From positions 1 through 64,000 of the forward strand of contig JAFEFT010000009.1 in the NCBI GenBank assembly GCA_018240435.1: a stretch of 64,000 nt of DNA, written 5' to 3'. Position 1 is the first letter of the stretch; every line of letters begins with the position of its first letter. The notes under the pieces are model-generated. The model did no database searches, was not told the DNA's origin, and was given only the letters and a program-made list of their open reading frames with translations. The position numbers were made by a program, and so were the translations under genes. The DNA comes from Pseudomonadota bacterium. GTDB lineage: Bacteria > Pseudomonadota > Gammaproteobacteria > Xanthomonadales > Xanthomonadaceae. Shown in pieces: positions 1 to 8,986 of the stretch.

Positions 1-1282
1 AGCACTTTGGGGTGGCCCGCAGGGCATCGGCGGTGTCGGCAAATCCGGCTGGCGAGCGTGGATTGAAATCAGGACGCCCCAGCCGCGTCAGCAATCCGCC
101 CAACTTTTTCACATCGGGCACCTGCTGCACATCGAGTGCGCGCAACGCGGCGATGAGAAAGTCGTCCGGCGTGCGGAACTTGCGCGCCGCCGGACTCCAC
201 GCTTCCTCGCTGCCGAGCATCGACGCATACCACGCGCGCAGATCGCCGCGGGTGTCGAGCCAGGTCGAAGTCATGCGCTGCAACAGTTTCGGTGGCGGAT
301 TGTCGGCGACGAAATGCCGCGCCAGCTTGAGCGAAAGATGTTTGGCGGTGGCTGGATGCACGGCCAGATCGGCGAGCACGGCGCGCCCTTGATCGAATCC
401 GCGCTGCGCGTAGCGTCTGCCGACGACGGTACGCACGCCAGGCTCGTGGGTGTTTTCGCGAAACACGAAGCCGGTGGTCGGATTGACATGATCGGACGCA
501 TTCCCGGCAGGATCGAAGCGGTCATCGCGCGGGGCGCGCAGACTCCAGCCGGTGATCGCACGCGCCAGTTCGGTGACATCGGATTGCGTGTAGCCGCCGT
601 TCACGCCGAGCGTGTGCAGCTCCATGATTTCGCGGCCGAGATTCTCGTTCAAACCCAGTCGCTGTTTTTTTCGCTGCGGATCGGTAAATCGCGCCACCCG
701 TTCGCCGAGCATCGAATCCGGCCCGACCGACTGGAAGTTGTCGAGATAACGCAACATCGCCGGATGCGTTTCGATGCCGAGCAGCAGATCCTCGAAGCGG
801 CCGAAAGCGTGCGGACGGATGACTTCGCGCTCCATCGGCGCGGCGTACAGCAGCGCCGCGCGTTTGTCGATGGAAACCGCGAAGTGGTTGCTCCAAAAGC
901 GCACGATGCGCTCGCGAAAGCCGATCGGCGCCAACAGCGCCGCACTCCAGCGGGCGTTGGCCTCGGCCAGCAACTGCGCACCGAACACCTTCAGGAAGCC
1001 GTCGCCCAGATTCTTCCTTGCCTCCGGATTGCCATTGGCGACGGCATTGAGGCGTTCGAGCTCTTCCTTGCGCTGCTTCCGGTCCTGCCGGAACTGGTAT
1101 TCCGCAGCCAGATAGCTGGCACTGGTCGACAGCCCGGCGAACAGCGCGTCGCCGGGCGAAGGCCCGCTCGTTTCACGCACCAGCGCCGCGCGCGGATCGC
1201 CCATGCCCTCGATCACGCCGGGCCTGGCACCCAGGCCGAAACGGTTGGCCGCCGAAGCGGCGGCGAGACGGTTGTTGACCAT
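1..1282 (-). CDS. DUF1800 family protein (C-terminus off the window)
   Basis: About 427 codons are present and the frame stays open to the left edge, so the C-terminus is missing. The diagnostic DUF1800 block is clear near residues 210-245: LNENLGREIMELHTLGV, then a GGYTQ segment and ELARAITGW. The N-terminus (MVNNRLAAASAANRFGLGAR) also matches the usual DUF1800 opening. The start was placed at the ATG at 1282 because GGAG lies 7 bases upstream; a GTG further upstream is possible but has weaker support. DUF1800 proteins are usually encoded next to a DUF1501 protein. That partner would lie left of the window and cannot be seen. The biochemical role of the family is unclear. Confidence 0.88.
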   Translation of the reverse strand, partial: MVNNRLAAASAANRFGLGARPGVIEGMGDPRAALVRETSGPSPGDALFAGLSTSASYLAAEYQFRQDRKQRKEELERLNAVANGNPEARKNLGDGFLKVFGAQLLAEANARWSAALLAPIGFRERIVRFWSNHFAVSIDKRAALLYAAPMEREVIRPHAFGRFEDLLLGIETHPAMLRYLDNFQSVGPDSMLGERVARFTDPQRKKQRLGLNENLGREIMELHTLGVNGGYTQSDVTELARAITGWSLRAPRDDRFDPAGNASDHVNPTTGFVFRENTHEPGVRTVVGRRYAQRGFDQGRAVLADLAVHPATAKHLSLKLARHFVADNPPPKLLQRMTSTWLDTRGDLRAWYASMLGSEEAWSPAARKFRTPDDFLIAALRALDVQQVPDVKKLGGLLTRLGRPDFNPRSPAGFADTADALRATPKC

Positions 1283-1420
1283 GGCGGGCTCCGGCGTGCG
1301 TTGCAACCACACCCGGGAACGCACTGCCACCCGACGGGTTGACGCGTGGGGTGGCACCACCGGCAACGAGCCGCAAGTCGCTGCGCGCAATCGCTGCAGG
1401 ATGCGCCATCACGCGATCGC

Positions 1421-1459
1421 CAAAAACACTGCCCGCACCATGCAGGACACGGTGCGGGC
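1421..1459 (-). terminator. Rho-independent terminator after the DUF4870 gene
   Basis: A 9-bp perfect stem (GCCCGCACC at 1431-1439, GGTGCGGGC at 1451-1459) has an 11-nt loop. On the minus strand the stem is followed by AGTGTTTTTGG, a T-run at 1422-1426. It lies about 110 bases past the stop of the DUF4870 gene and points the same way, so it probably ends the 4319-1567 transcription unit. It also separates that unit from the DUF1800 gene. Confidence 0.65.
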
Positions 1460-1566
1460 CGTGTGGCGTTCGTAATCGATCGCCAGCGGTCTGGATCAAT
1501 CTCCGCGCGGTTGATCCAGCATGGTCATCCGTGGCCGGCCTTCGCAGCCGGAAAGCGCGCAGCCGC

Positions 1567-1932
1567 TCAGGGAATCAGGCGCAGTGCGAATGGATAGCGG
1601 TATTCGACCCCTTCCTTGGCCTTCAGCGCGGCGATGATGATGAATACCAGCCCGGCGATGCCGACGGCCATCAGCACCAGCCACAGCAGCATGGCGACGA
1701 TCCAGCCGATCGCCGGAATGAATGCGATCATCGTGGCGATGATCGAGACCGGCATCATCACGATCCACAGGGAAATCACGAAATTCAGCGCTTCCTTGGC
1801 ACAACTGGTGACGAAAGCCTTGGCCGGGTTGTCCTTGTGGATCAGCCACAGCACCAACGGCCCGATGGTCACCAGGGCCGAGAGGTGGGCGAGCATGCCC
1901 ATGGTCTTGTCGTCGTCGGATAGATCGCTCAT
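1567..1932 (-). CDS. DUF4870 family small membrane protein
   Basis: A 121-residue protein. It starts with a short acidic N-terminus (MSDLSDDDKTMGMLAHLSAL), followed by three or four hydrophobic segments at about 12-30, 45-70, 72-100 and an end near IIIAALKAKEG. The order MAHLSAL, then HKDNPAKAFV, then EALNF is the signature of the DUF4870 family (Tic20-like fold), whose function is poorly known. A GAGAAGGG ribosome binding site precedes the ATG. It is the last gene of a four-gene minus-strand set, after the SPFH gene with a 123-base gap, and is followed by a terminator. Confidence 0.85.
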   Translation of the reverse strand: MSDLSDDDKTMGMLAHLSALVTIGPLVLWLIHKDNPAKAFVTSCAKEALNFVISLWIVMMPVSIIATMIAFIPAIGWIVAMLLWLVLMAVGIAGLVFIIIAALKAKEGVEYRYPFALRLIP

Positions 1933-2055
1933 CAGCCCTTCTCCATGCAGGCGGGAACCCGGAAAACCGGCGGATGGCCGGCCGTGCGTCCATCATGACG
2001 CACTGCCGGCATTAACGAAACCCGGTCCTGGATGCGGCCAGCGGCGAGCGCGGCC

Positions 2056-3063
2056 TTACACTCTCGCCAGCAGCGCCTTCTTTTGCTCGGCGAATTCCTG
2101 CGCGTCGATCAGGCCATCGTCCAGCAGCCCCTTGAGTTCGAGCAGCTTGGCGCGCAACTCGCCGGCCTCCAGGCGCTCGACCGGCGCTGCCGGTGCCGCA
2201 GCCGGCGCCAGCGCTGGCGCGCCGCCGGCAACCTGCGCCACCTTCTGCGCCATGCCCAGGCCCAGGGCGATGCCCAGTCCGGCGCCCATGCCCTCGCCGG
2301 CGTTGCCACCCTGATTCTTCGCCGCATCGCGCATCGCATCGGCGGCGGCGATCGCCTGGTAATCGGCCACGTCCTGGGCGGCGATGCCGCTGGCGCGGTT
2401 GATCATCTCCTGGACTTCCTTCGGCGGCGTGATCGCCTGCACCATCAGGTCGACCAGTTCCAGCCCGTACTGGGCGAAATCCAGCTTCACCGCATCGCGG
2501 GTCTCCTGCGCGATCTGTCCGTAATGCACGGGCAGGTCGAGGATCGACTTCATGATCGAGCCGAGCTTCTCGTTGAGGCGCGAGACGATCACGCTGCGGT
2601 AGAACTCCTCCAGCGCGAAGGTGGTCTCCATCCCGCGGGTGCCGACCAGGGTGTTGAGGAACAGCCGTGCATCGGCGATGCGGATCGAGTACACGCCGAA
2701 CGCACGCAAGGTGATCATGCGGAAGTCGGCATCGCGGAACACCACCGGCGAACTGGTGCCCCAGCCGAGGTTGACGAAGGTCTTGGTGGCGACGAAGTAG
2801 ACGTTGGCACGGAACGGCGACTTGCCGCCGAACGGCAGGCCGATGATCTTGCCCAGCAGCGGCAGGTTCTGCGTCGACAGCGTGTGCCGGCCCGGCCCGA
2901 ACAAATCGAGCATCTGGCCATCGCGGAAGAACACGCCGATCTGGCTTTCCTGCACCACCAGCTGGCTGCCGGTGGTGAATTGTCCGGAGCCCTCCATGGG
3001 CATCTTGGCGACCATGATCTCGCCGGTGTCGTCGAAGAACTCCAGTACGTCGAAGATGGCCAT
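2056..3063 (-). CDS. SPFH domain protein with C-terminal SHOCT segment
   Basis: A 335-residue protein. Residues from about 20 to 210 form an SPFH/band 7-like domain of the YdjI or virion-core-like type, without an N-terminal transmembrane anchor. An Ala/Gly-rich linker (about 235-295) follows, then a SHOCT-like C-terminus (ELRAKLLELKGLLDDGLIDA) of the kind that often ends short oligomerising proteins. GGAGAACGATCC precedes the ATG. The next gene upstream ends 15 bases away, so co-transcription is likely. In other bacteria this protein type is found near zinc-ribbon or TM2 proteins, as here. The inferred role is a membrane-associated scaffold; no activity can be read from the sequence. Confidence 0.82.
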   Translation of the reverse strand: MAIFDVLEFFDDTGEIMVAKMPMEGSGQFTTGSQLVVQESQIGVFFRDGQMLDLFGPGRHTLSTQNLPLLGKIIGLPFGGKSPFRANVYFVATKTFVNLGWGTSSPVVFRDADFRMITLRAFGVYSIRIADARLFLNTLVGTRGMETTFALEEFYRSVIVSRLNEKLGSIMKSILDLPVHYGQIAQETRDAVKLDFAQYGLELVDLMVQAITPPKEVQEMINRASGIAAQDVADYQAIAAADAMRDAAKNQGGNAGEGMGAGLGIALGLGMAQKVAQVAGGAPALAPAAAPAAPVERLEAGELRAKLLELKGLLDDGLIDAQEFAEQKKALLARV

Positions 3064-3078
3064 GGATCGTTCTCCGGA

Positions 3079-3828
3079 TCAGGCGCCGAGCGGCAGATTG
3101 GACTGGAAGCGGGTCAACGCCTGCTGGATCGAGGCGATCATCGGCGCCGCCTGCGGGTTCGTTGGCGCCCCGCCGACGATGGCTTCCAGCTCGCCGCAAA
3201 ACGCCCCGGCACGCAGCAGTTCACCGGCATCGGCCTGCGCGGCCGTGCGCAGGTGGCTCCACTGACTTTCGAGGATGCCCAGGCGCCGATGCAGCTCGAG
3301 CAGCGCCTGGCGATCCGCCGGCCCGTCGCCGCGCATGCCGTCGAGCAGGCCGCGCACGCGCGCGATGCGCGCCGCCAGCGCGCGCCCGGCATCGTTGCTG
3401 GCGCTGATCTGCACCTGCTCTGAGGTGGCGCCGAGGTCGTGGCTGTAGAGGACGATGCCGACCGCAAACCAGATCGCCGTCAGCGCGAACAGCACGCCGG
3501 AGAACACCGAGTCGTCGCTGTCGTGACCGCGCACCAGCGCATACAGCAAGGTCGCGGCCAGCACGGTGACGACGTAACCGACCGCCACCCCGAAGGTGAT
3601 CGCCATCGTCGCCGGGCTGCTGCCGCTGGCGCCCGGACCGCGACCGAGCTTGGCATTGACCGCGAGCAGGCCGACGATCAACGCCACCGCCGCGGCCACG
3701 CCGAAGCTGCCGTAGAAGACGATGCCGCGCGGCGGTGTCGTGATCATCACGCCGAAGAACAGGATGGCGGCGATCGCCAGCAAGGTCACGCCGGCGATCA
3801 CCAGGATCGAACCCATTTGGCTGCGCAT
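3079..3828 (-). CDS. membrane protein of unknown function
   Basis: A 249-residue protein not recognised as a named family. Residues 1-130 carry about four hydrophobic segments: IL(V)IAGVTLLAIAAILFFG, FGVAAAVALIVGLLAV, ITFGVAVGYVVTVLAATLLY and LFALTAIWFAVGIVLY. The C-terminal 120 residues are soluble, rich in Arg, Ala and Leu, and probably helical. The ATG at 3828 was chosen because the longer upstream frame is out of character. A GAGG lies 11 bases upstream, which is weak. It sits 44 bases after the TM2 gene and 15 before the SPFH gene, in the same direction, so it is probably a partner of that membrane set. Confidence 0.72.
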   Translation of the reverse strand: MRSQMGSILVIAGVTLLAIAAILFFGVMITTPPRGIVFYGSFGVAAAVALIVGLLAVNAKLGRGPGASGSSPATMAITFGVAVGYVVTVLAATLLYALVRGHDSDDSVFSGVLFALTAIWFAVGIVLYSHDLGATSEQVQISASNDAGRALAARIARVRGLLDGMRGDGPADRQALLELHRRLGILESQWSHLRTAAQADAGELLRAGAFCGELEAIVGGAPTNPQAAPMIASIQQALTRFQSNLPLGA

Positions 3829-3872
3829 GTCCGTTCGGCCTCGAGTCGTGGATGGACGGATGAACGCGACGC

Positions 3873-4319
3873 CTAGGCGCAGTACCGTCGCGTGAAATCG
3901 GCATCGCTCATGCTGGAGGACAGGTAGATGATGCCCTCGATGAAACCGATGATGAATGGGATGTAGGTCCAGCAGAAGATCAGGTAGACGATTCCGATCC
4001 CGATCTTGCCGCAGTAAAACTTGTGGACGCCGATTCCGCCCAGCAGCAGCGCCAGCACGCCGGCGGTGACCCGGCTCTTGACGTTGCCGACGTAGCCCGC
4101 CTGCGGTGCACCACAGCGCGAGCAGGCCTCCGCCGTCGCCAGGATCGGCGTGCCGCAACCGGCACAATAGCGCTGTCCAACCGGCAACGGTGCGCCGCCG
4201 CCGGCAGCGCCCGCCATCGGCACCGGTGGCGGTGTCGTCGCGCCGCGTACCTCGGTGCCGCATTTGATGCATCGCGTGGCGCCGGGTTTCAGGCCGGCGC
4301 CGCAAGTCTCGCACTGCAT
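3873..4319 (-). CDS. TM2 domain protein with two zinc ribbons
   Basis: A 148-residue protein. The N-terminal half carries two four-cysteine modules, CETCGAGLKPGATRCIKCG near residue 3 and CAGCGTPILATAEACSRCG near residue 52. Each is a CxxC pair repeated, as in zinc ribbons. The C-terminal half is a TM2 domain: two hydrophobic helices with the conserved GGIGVHKFYCGK turn, then FIEGIIYL. It appears to be the first gene of the minus-strand set running to 1567. An AT-rich TATATCAT stretch near 4355 may be part of its promoter, but no convincing -35 was seen. Confidence 0.85.
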   Translation of the reverse strand: MQCETCGAGLKPGATRCIKCGTEVRGATTPPPVPMAGAAGGGAPLPVGQRYCAGCGTPILATAEACSRCGAPQAGYVGNVKSRVTAGVLALLLGGIGVHKFYCGKIGIGIVYLIFCWTYIPFIIGFIEGIIYLSSSMSDADFTRRYCA

Positions 4320-4397
4320 GAAGGGTCATCCAGGAATCGAATCCGGACGCCGATGATATAACGGCCGAGGGGTCAGGTTGTGGCGCTGCGAACTTGC

Positions 4398-5774
4398 TCA
4401 GCCCCCCGCGCCGGCCACCGTCATCGCCCCGATCAGCATCGGTCCGGTGCGGACAGGCGAGCGCAGGTCGACGTCGCTGCCGACCGCTTCCAGTGCCGCG
4501 TACATCTGCCGCAGGTTGCCGGCGATGGTGATCTCGTCCACCGGAAAGGCGATCTCGCCGTGCTCGACCCAGAAGCCGGCAGCACCGCGCGAATAATCGC
4601 CGGTGACCGGGTTCACGCCCTGCCCCATCAGTTCGGTGACGTACAGGCCGCGGCCCATGCCGCGCAGCAGCGCCGGAAGGTCGTCGGCGCCGAGGCTGGC
4701 TTCGAGGTTGAACACGCCGCCGGCATTGCCGGTGCTGGCAAGGCCGAGCTTGCGCGCCGAATACGAATCGAGCAGGTAACGCTGCAAGGTGCCGCCGGCG
4801 ACGAGGTTGGATTCGACCGTCGCCACGCCCTCACCATCGTACGAACTCGACTTCAGGCCGCGGCGAATATGCGGGCGCTCGCGCAAGGCGAACCAATCGG
4901 GAAACAAACGCTCGCCGACCGCGCCGAGCAGGAAGCTCGATTGCCGATATTGCGCGCCGCCCGCTACCGCGCCGAGCAGATGGCCCATCAGGCCACGCGC
5001 CATCTCGTTCGAGAACAGCACCGGGAAGCGGCCGGTCGGCGCGCGCCGTGGATCGAGCCGCGCCAGCGCCCGCTCGGCGGCGCGACGACCGACGGCTTCC
5101 GGCGATTCCAGATCGGTGGCGGCGAGCCCGAGCGTGTACCAATCGTCGCGCTGCATCGCCTCGCCGCTGCCGGCGATCAATGAACAAGACATCGAATGAC
5201 TGGTACCACGCTCGCCACCGACGAAGCCGTGGCTGTTGGCGTACACGCCGATGCTTTCGGTGGAATGGACCGCCGCACCCTCGGAGTTGCCGATGCGCGC
5301 ATCGGCCGCGCGCCCGGCGCTCTCGCAGGCCAGGCCCAAGCTGACGGCGGCATCGGCATCCAGCGCCCACGGATGCCAGCGATCGAAATCCTCGATGTGC
5401 GTGGCCATGCGTTCGGCGTCGGCCAGGCCGGCGCAGGGATCGGCCTCGGTGTAGCGAGCGATCGCCAGCGCCTGATCGAGCGTGGCCTCCAGCCCGGCCG
5501 CCGACAAGTCGGCACTGCTGGCGCTGGCTTTGCGGCCGTCGCGGTAGACCGTCAGCGCCAGCGAGCGATCGCGGGTGAACTCGACCGTCTCGACATCGCC
5601 CATGCGCACGCCGACGGCCAGGCCGCGGCTTTCATTGAGCGCGATCTCGCACTGATCGGCACCGCGCGCGCGGGCGCGGGCCAGCAGGTCGGTGGCGAGA
5701 TCGGACAGTTCGGCGATGCGCTGATGCGAACGGTCGTGGTCTGCGATGGCTTGCTTTGCGGCGATCTGGGTCAC
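4398..5774 (-). CDS. pmbA: metalloprotease PmbA (TldE)
   Basis: A 458-residue protein of the TldD/PmbA family, the expected length for PmbA/TldE. With TldD it forms a heterodimeric peptidase that degrades unfolded peptides and matures some peptide antibiotics. In that complex TldD carries the metal site and PmbA lacks it. No HEXXXH is visible here, in keeping with PmbA, whereas the tldD gene at 6427-7869 has one. The start codon is only 17 bases from the divergent darP start. The pmbA-darP-tldD neighbourhood is familiar in Gammaproteobacteria and supports the call. Confidence 0.92.
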   Translation of the reverse strand: MTQIAAKQAIADHDRSHQRIAELSDLATDLLARARARGADQCEIALNESRGLAVGVRMGDVETVEFTRDRSLALTVYRDGRKASASSADLSAAGLEATLDQALAIARYTEADPCAGLADAERMATHIEDFDRWHPWALDADAAVSLGLACESAGRAADARIGNSEGAAVHSTESIGVYANSHGFVGGERGTSHSMSCSLIAGSGEAMQRDDWYTLGLAATDLESPEAVGRRAAERALARLDPRRAPTGRFPVLFSNEMARGLMGHLLGAVAGGAQYRQSSFLLGAVGERLFPDWFALRERPHIRRGLKSSSYDGEGVATVESNLVAGGTLQRYLLDSYSARKLGLASTGNAGGVFNLEASLGADDLPALLRGMGRGLYVTELMGQGVNPVTGDYSRGAAGFWVEHGEIAFPVDEITIAGNLRQMYAALEAVGSDVDLRSPVRTGPMLIGAMTVAGAGG

Positions 5775-5791
5775 TTGCGTATCCTTGGAAG

Positions 5792-6346
5792 ATGATCGAT
5801 CACGACGAACCGGAAGACGAATCAGGCGCAGACGGCTGGGACGGACCCAGCCGCAGCCAGCGCCGGCGCGAGGCGCTGGACGTGCTGGAACTCGCGCGCC
5901 GACTGATGGATGTCAGCGAGGCGCAGCTTGCGCGGCTGCCGCTGGATGAATCCTTGCGCGCACTCGTGCGCGACAGCCAACGCATCAAACAGCAGATCGC
6001 GCGCAAGCGGCAGACGCAGTTTCTCGCCAAGCACCTTCGCCGCGAGGACGATGCGACGTTGACGGCGATCCGCACCGGCCTCGACCATGCCGGAAGCGAT
6101 GCCCGCCGCGACACCGCGCGCCTGCACGAAGCCGAACACTGGCGCGAGCGACTGCTCGCCGATGGCGATGCGGCGCTGGCCGATTTCATCGCCGCGCACG
6201 CGAGCGCCGACCGCCAGCACCTGCGCCAGCTCGTCCGCAATGCGCAAACCGAACGCCTGCAAAACAAGCCGCCGCATGCGCAGCGCGAGCTGTTTCGGGC
6301 GTTGCGGGAGGTGCTGGAGGAGCCGGGAGTCGAGAATCGGGAATAG
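5792..6346 (+). CDS. darP: ribosome maturation factor DarP (YjgA)
   Basis: A 184-residue protein of the DUF615/YjgA family, now DarP, which binds 50S precursors and helps late large-subunit assembly. The sequence is highly charged and helical. It begins with an acidic stretch (MIDHDEPEDESGADGWDGPS) and then RSQRRREALDVLELARRLM. The ATG at 5792 was preferred over an upstream in-frame ATG at 5756, because that one lies inside pmbA and TTGGAAG lies 5 bases before 5792. It is divergent from pmbA and convergent with tldD. Confidence 0.92.
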   Translation: MIDHDEPEDESGADGWDGPSRSQRRREALDVLELARRLMDVSEAQLARLPLDESLRALVRDSQRIKQQIARKRQTQFLAKHLRREDDATLTAIRTGLDHAGSDARRDTARLHEAEHWRERLLADGDAALADFIAAHASADRQHLRQLVRNAQTERLQNKPPHAQRELFRALREVLEEPGVENRE

Positions 6347-6418
6347 GGAATCGGAACGGCTAAAGCGAAGCGGGTCGCTGCTCGCTCGACGATTCTCGGC
6401 TTCCGTTTCCCGATTCCC
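6332..6418. repeat. inverted pair of GGGAATC-type heptamer arrays
   Basis: Left arm: units gagaatc, gggaata, gggaatc at 6332-6352, overlapping the darP stop codon. Right arm: gattctc, ggcttcc, gtttccc, gattccc at 6391-6418. Read on opposite strands the arms share the GGGAATC unit and can pair across about 40 bases. The position between two convergent genes suggests it could form the 3' ends of both transcripts. No T-run is present, so it is not called a terminator. Confidence 0.6.
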
Positions 6419-6426
6419 AGCCTGCA

Positions 6427-7869
6427 TCACGCCTGCGTCCCGCCCACGGTCAGCGACTCCAGCAGCAAGGTTGGCTGGCCGACGCCGACGGGCACCGATT
6501 GCCCCTCCTTGCCGCACACGCCCACGCCTTCGTCGAGCGCCATGTCGTTGCCGATCATTGCCACCCGCTGCATCGCTTCCGGGCCGTTGCCGATCAAGGT
6601 CGCGCCTTTCACCGGGCGGGTGATCTTGCCGTTTTCGATCAGATACGCCTCGCTGGTCGAGAACACGAACTTGCCGCTGGTGATGTCGACCTGACCGCCG
6701 CCGAAGTTCGGCGCATACAAGCCCTTTTTCACCGAAGCGATGATCTCGGCCGGGTCGTGCGCGCCGGCCAGCATCAGGGTGTTGGTCATGCGCGGCATCG
6801 GCAGATCCGCGAAACTCTCGCGGCGACCGTTGCCGGTCGGCGCCACACCCATCAGCCGCGCGTTGAGGCGATCTTGCATGTAGCCGACGAGGATGCCGTC
6901 GTCGATCAGCACGTTGCGCCGGGTCGGCGTGCCTTCGTCATCGACATTGAGCGAGCCACGGCGTCCGGCGATGGTGCCGTCGTCGACGATGGTCACGCCC
7001 TTCGCCGCCACGCGCTGGCCGATGCGACCGGCGAAGGTCGAGGTGCCTTTGCGGTTGAAATCGCCTTCCAGCCCGTGCCCGACCGCCTCGTGCAGCAGCA
7101 CGCCGGGCCAGCCCGGGCCGAGCACCACCGGCATCGCGCCGGCCGGGGCATCGATCGCATCGAGATTGACCAGCGCCTGGCGCAGCGCCTCGCGCGCCCA
7201 GGCTTCCGGCTTGCCGCCGGCGAACAATTCGACGTAGCCGTGGCGGCCGCCACCGCCGGAATATCCCTGTTCGCGCCGACCCTTGGCTTCGACGATCACC
7301 TGCACGTTGAAGCGCACCAGCGGCCGCACGTCGGCAGCCAACGTGCCGTCGGCGCGCGCGATCAGCACCGTACGCACGCCACCGGCGAGGCTGACGATCA
7401 CCTGCTTGACGCGCGGATCGGCCGCGCGCAACAACTCGTCGACCCGCCGCAGCGCAGCGATCTTGGCATCGGCATCCATGGCGTCGATCGGATCGAGCGC
7501 CGGATACAGCGCCCGCTCGCCGACGCGCACCGGCATGCCACCTTGCATCTGCGCGCCCTCGCGCGCGATCGCCCGCGCCGCGCCGGCCGCCTCCAGCAGC
7601 GCCGCGCCGTGGATGTCGTCGGAATAGGCAAAGCCGGTCTTCTCGCCACTGATCGCGCGCACGCCCACGCCTTGCTCGATCGCGTGCGTGCCGTTCTTGA
7701 CGATGCCGTCCTCGATCACCCACGACTCGTTGCGCGAATGCTGGAAATACAAATCGCCATCGTCGATGCCCGGCCCGAGCAGACGCGCGAAGGCACCGTC
7801 GAGCGATGACAGGTCCAGCCCGCTGGGCGCGAGCAGGCGGGACTGGGCAAGCGTGATCAGATCGGTCAT
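6427..7869 (-). CDS. tldD: metalloprotease TldD
   Basis: A 480-residue protein of the TldD family. The metal-binding motif [11 protein letters not shown] (HEXXXH) is present near residue 260, as expected for the catalytic subunit that pairs with PmbA/TldE (4398-5774). The C-terminal [12 protein letters not shown] segment and the ending [13 protein letters not shown] are also typical. The ATG at 7869 ([13 protein letters not shown]) was chosen because it gives the usual family length; longer upstream reading in the same frame is not TldD-like. It converges on darP and diverges from the aminotransferase gene, with 154 bases between starts. Confidence 0.93.
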   Translation of the reverse strand: MTDLITLAQSRLLAPSGLDLSSLDGAFARLLGPGIDDGDLYFQHSRNESWVIEDGIVKNGTHAIEQGVGVRAISGEKTGFAYSDDIHGAALLEAAGAARAIAREGAQMQGGMPVRVGERALYPALDPIDAMDADAKIAALRRVDELLRAADPRVKQVIVSLAGGVRTVLIARADGTLAADVRPLVRFNVQVIVEAKGRREQGYSGGGGRHGYVELFAGGKPEAWAREALRQALVNLDAIDAPAGAMPVVLGPGWPGVLLHEAVGHGLEGDFNRKGTSTFAGRIGQRVAAKGVTIVDDGTIAGRRGSLNVDDEGTPTRRNVLIDDGILVGYMQDRLNARLMGVAPTGNGRRESFADLPMPRMTNTLMLAGAHDPAEIIASVKKGLYAPNFGGGQVDITSGKFVFSTSEAYLIENGKITRPVKGATLIGNGPEAMQRVAMIGNDMALDEGVGVCGKEGQSVPVGVGQPTLLLESLTVGGTQA

Positions 7870-8023
7870 GAGTCGTTTTCGCCGAGCGAGGAACCGCGCC
7901 GGTGAGGAAGACCGGGCGCAGGGTCGAAATGGGGGCGATCGCGATCGACGCAAGCGCCGATCCACCGTTTGGCAGGGTAACGCGACGCAGGCGCACGCGA
8001 TAGCTCGGCGCCGCGCTACCATC

Positions 8024-8986
8024 ATGATCCCTTCCCCCATCGAGGTGGCCGTGGCGCGCAGCGTGCATGATTTCGTCGACGACGACCGCAATGCCGGCAT
8101 CCTTGTCTGGGTGAACGGTGAGCTCAAGCCGCGCGCCGAGGCGGTGGTGTCGGTGTTCGATTCGGGCTTCGTGCTCGGCGATGGCGTCTGGGAAGGGCTG
8201 CGCGTGCTCGACGGCCAGCCGTTGTTCCTCGACCAGCATCTGGATCGCCTGTACGAGGGCGCCAAGGCGATCGCGCTGGACATCGGCAGGGATCGCAAGA
8301 GCATCACCCGCGCGCTGATGGATACGCTCGCCGCCAACGACATGCGCGACCACGTGCATGTGCGGCTGATGGTCACCCGTGGCGTCAAACGCTCGCCATA
8401 TCAGGATCCGCGCGCCAGCATCGGCCCGGCGACGGTGGTCATCATCGCCGAGCACAAGCGGCCGCGACCGGAACTGATCGAACAAGGGCTGAAACTGTTC
8501 ACCGTGCACGTGCGCCGCGGCTATCCGGACGTGCAGGACCCCAAGCTCAACTCGCACAGCAAACTCAACTGCATCACCGCCTGCATCCAGGCCACCGCCG
8601 CCGGTGCCGACGAGGCGCTGATGCTCGATCCGCACGGCTTCGTCGCCACCTGCAACTCGACCCATTTCTTCATCGTCCGCAAAGGCCAGGTGTGGACTTC
8701 GAGCGGCGACTATTGCCTCGGCGGCATCACCCGCGCCAACGTGCTGCACCTCTGTCGACGCGAGGGCATCCCGGCGTTCGAGCGCAACTTCAGCCTGACC
8801 GACGTCTACGGCGCCGACGAGGCCTTCACCACCGGCACCTTCGCCGGCGTGGTGCCGGTCCGCGAAATAGATGGCCGCATGATCGGTGATGGCCGCCGCG
8901 GGCCGATGGTCGAACGCCTGCAGGAGCTGTACCAGGAGTTCGCACGCATGGATGCGGCGGTGCGCGGCGGGATGCGGCTGGCATGA
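8024..8986 (+). CDS. class IV aminotransferase (BCAT/D-amino acid transaminase fold)
   Basis: A 320-residue PLP enzyme of fold type IV. Family marks include [19 protein letters not shown] near residue 46, the Lys-containing segment [13 protein letters not shown] near residue 180, and [14 protein letters not shown] and [14 protein letters not shown] near the C-terminus. The exact substrate (branched-chain amino acid, D-amino acid or 4-amino-4-deoxychorismate) cannot be settled by eye. The ATG at 8024 follows weak Shine-Dalgarno sequence. The stop overlaps the next start by 4 bases, so translation is likely coupled to the sulfotransferase-like gene at 8983. Confidence 0.87.
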   Translation: MIPSPIEVAVARSVHDFVDDDRNAGILVWVNGELKPRAEAVVSVFDSGFVLGDGVWEGLRVLDGQPLFLDQHLDRLYEGAKAIALDIGRDRKSITRALMDTLAANDMRDHVHVRLMVTRGVKRSPYQDPRASIGPATVVIIAEHKRPRPELIEQGLKLFTVHVRRGYPDVQDPKLNSHSKLNCITACIQATAAGADEALMLDPHGFVATCNSTHFFIVRKGQVWTSSGDYCLGGITRANVLHLCRREGIPAFERNFSLTDVYGADEAFTTGTFAGVVPVREIDGRMIGDGRRGPMVERLQELYQEFARMDAAVRGGMRLA

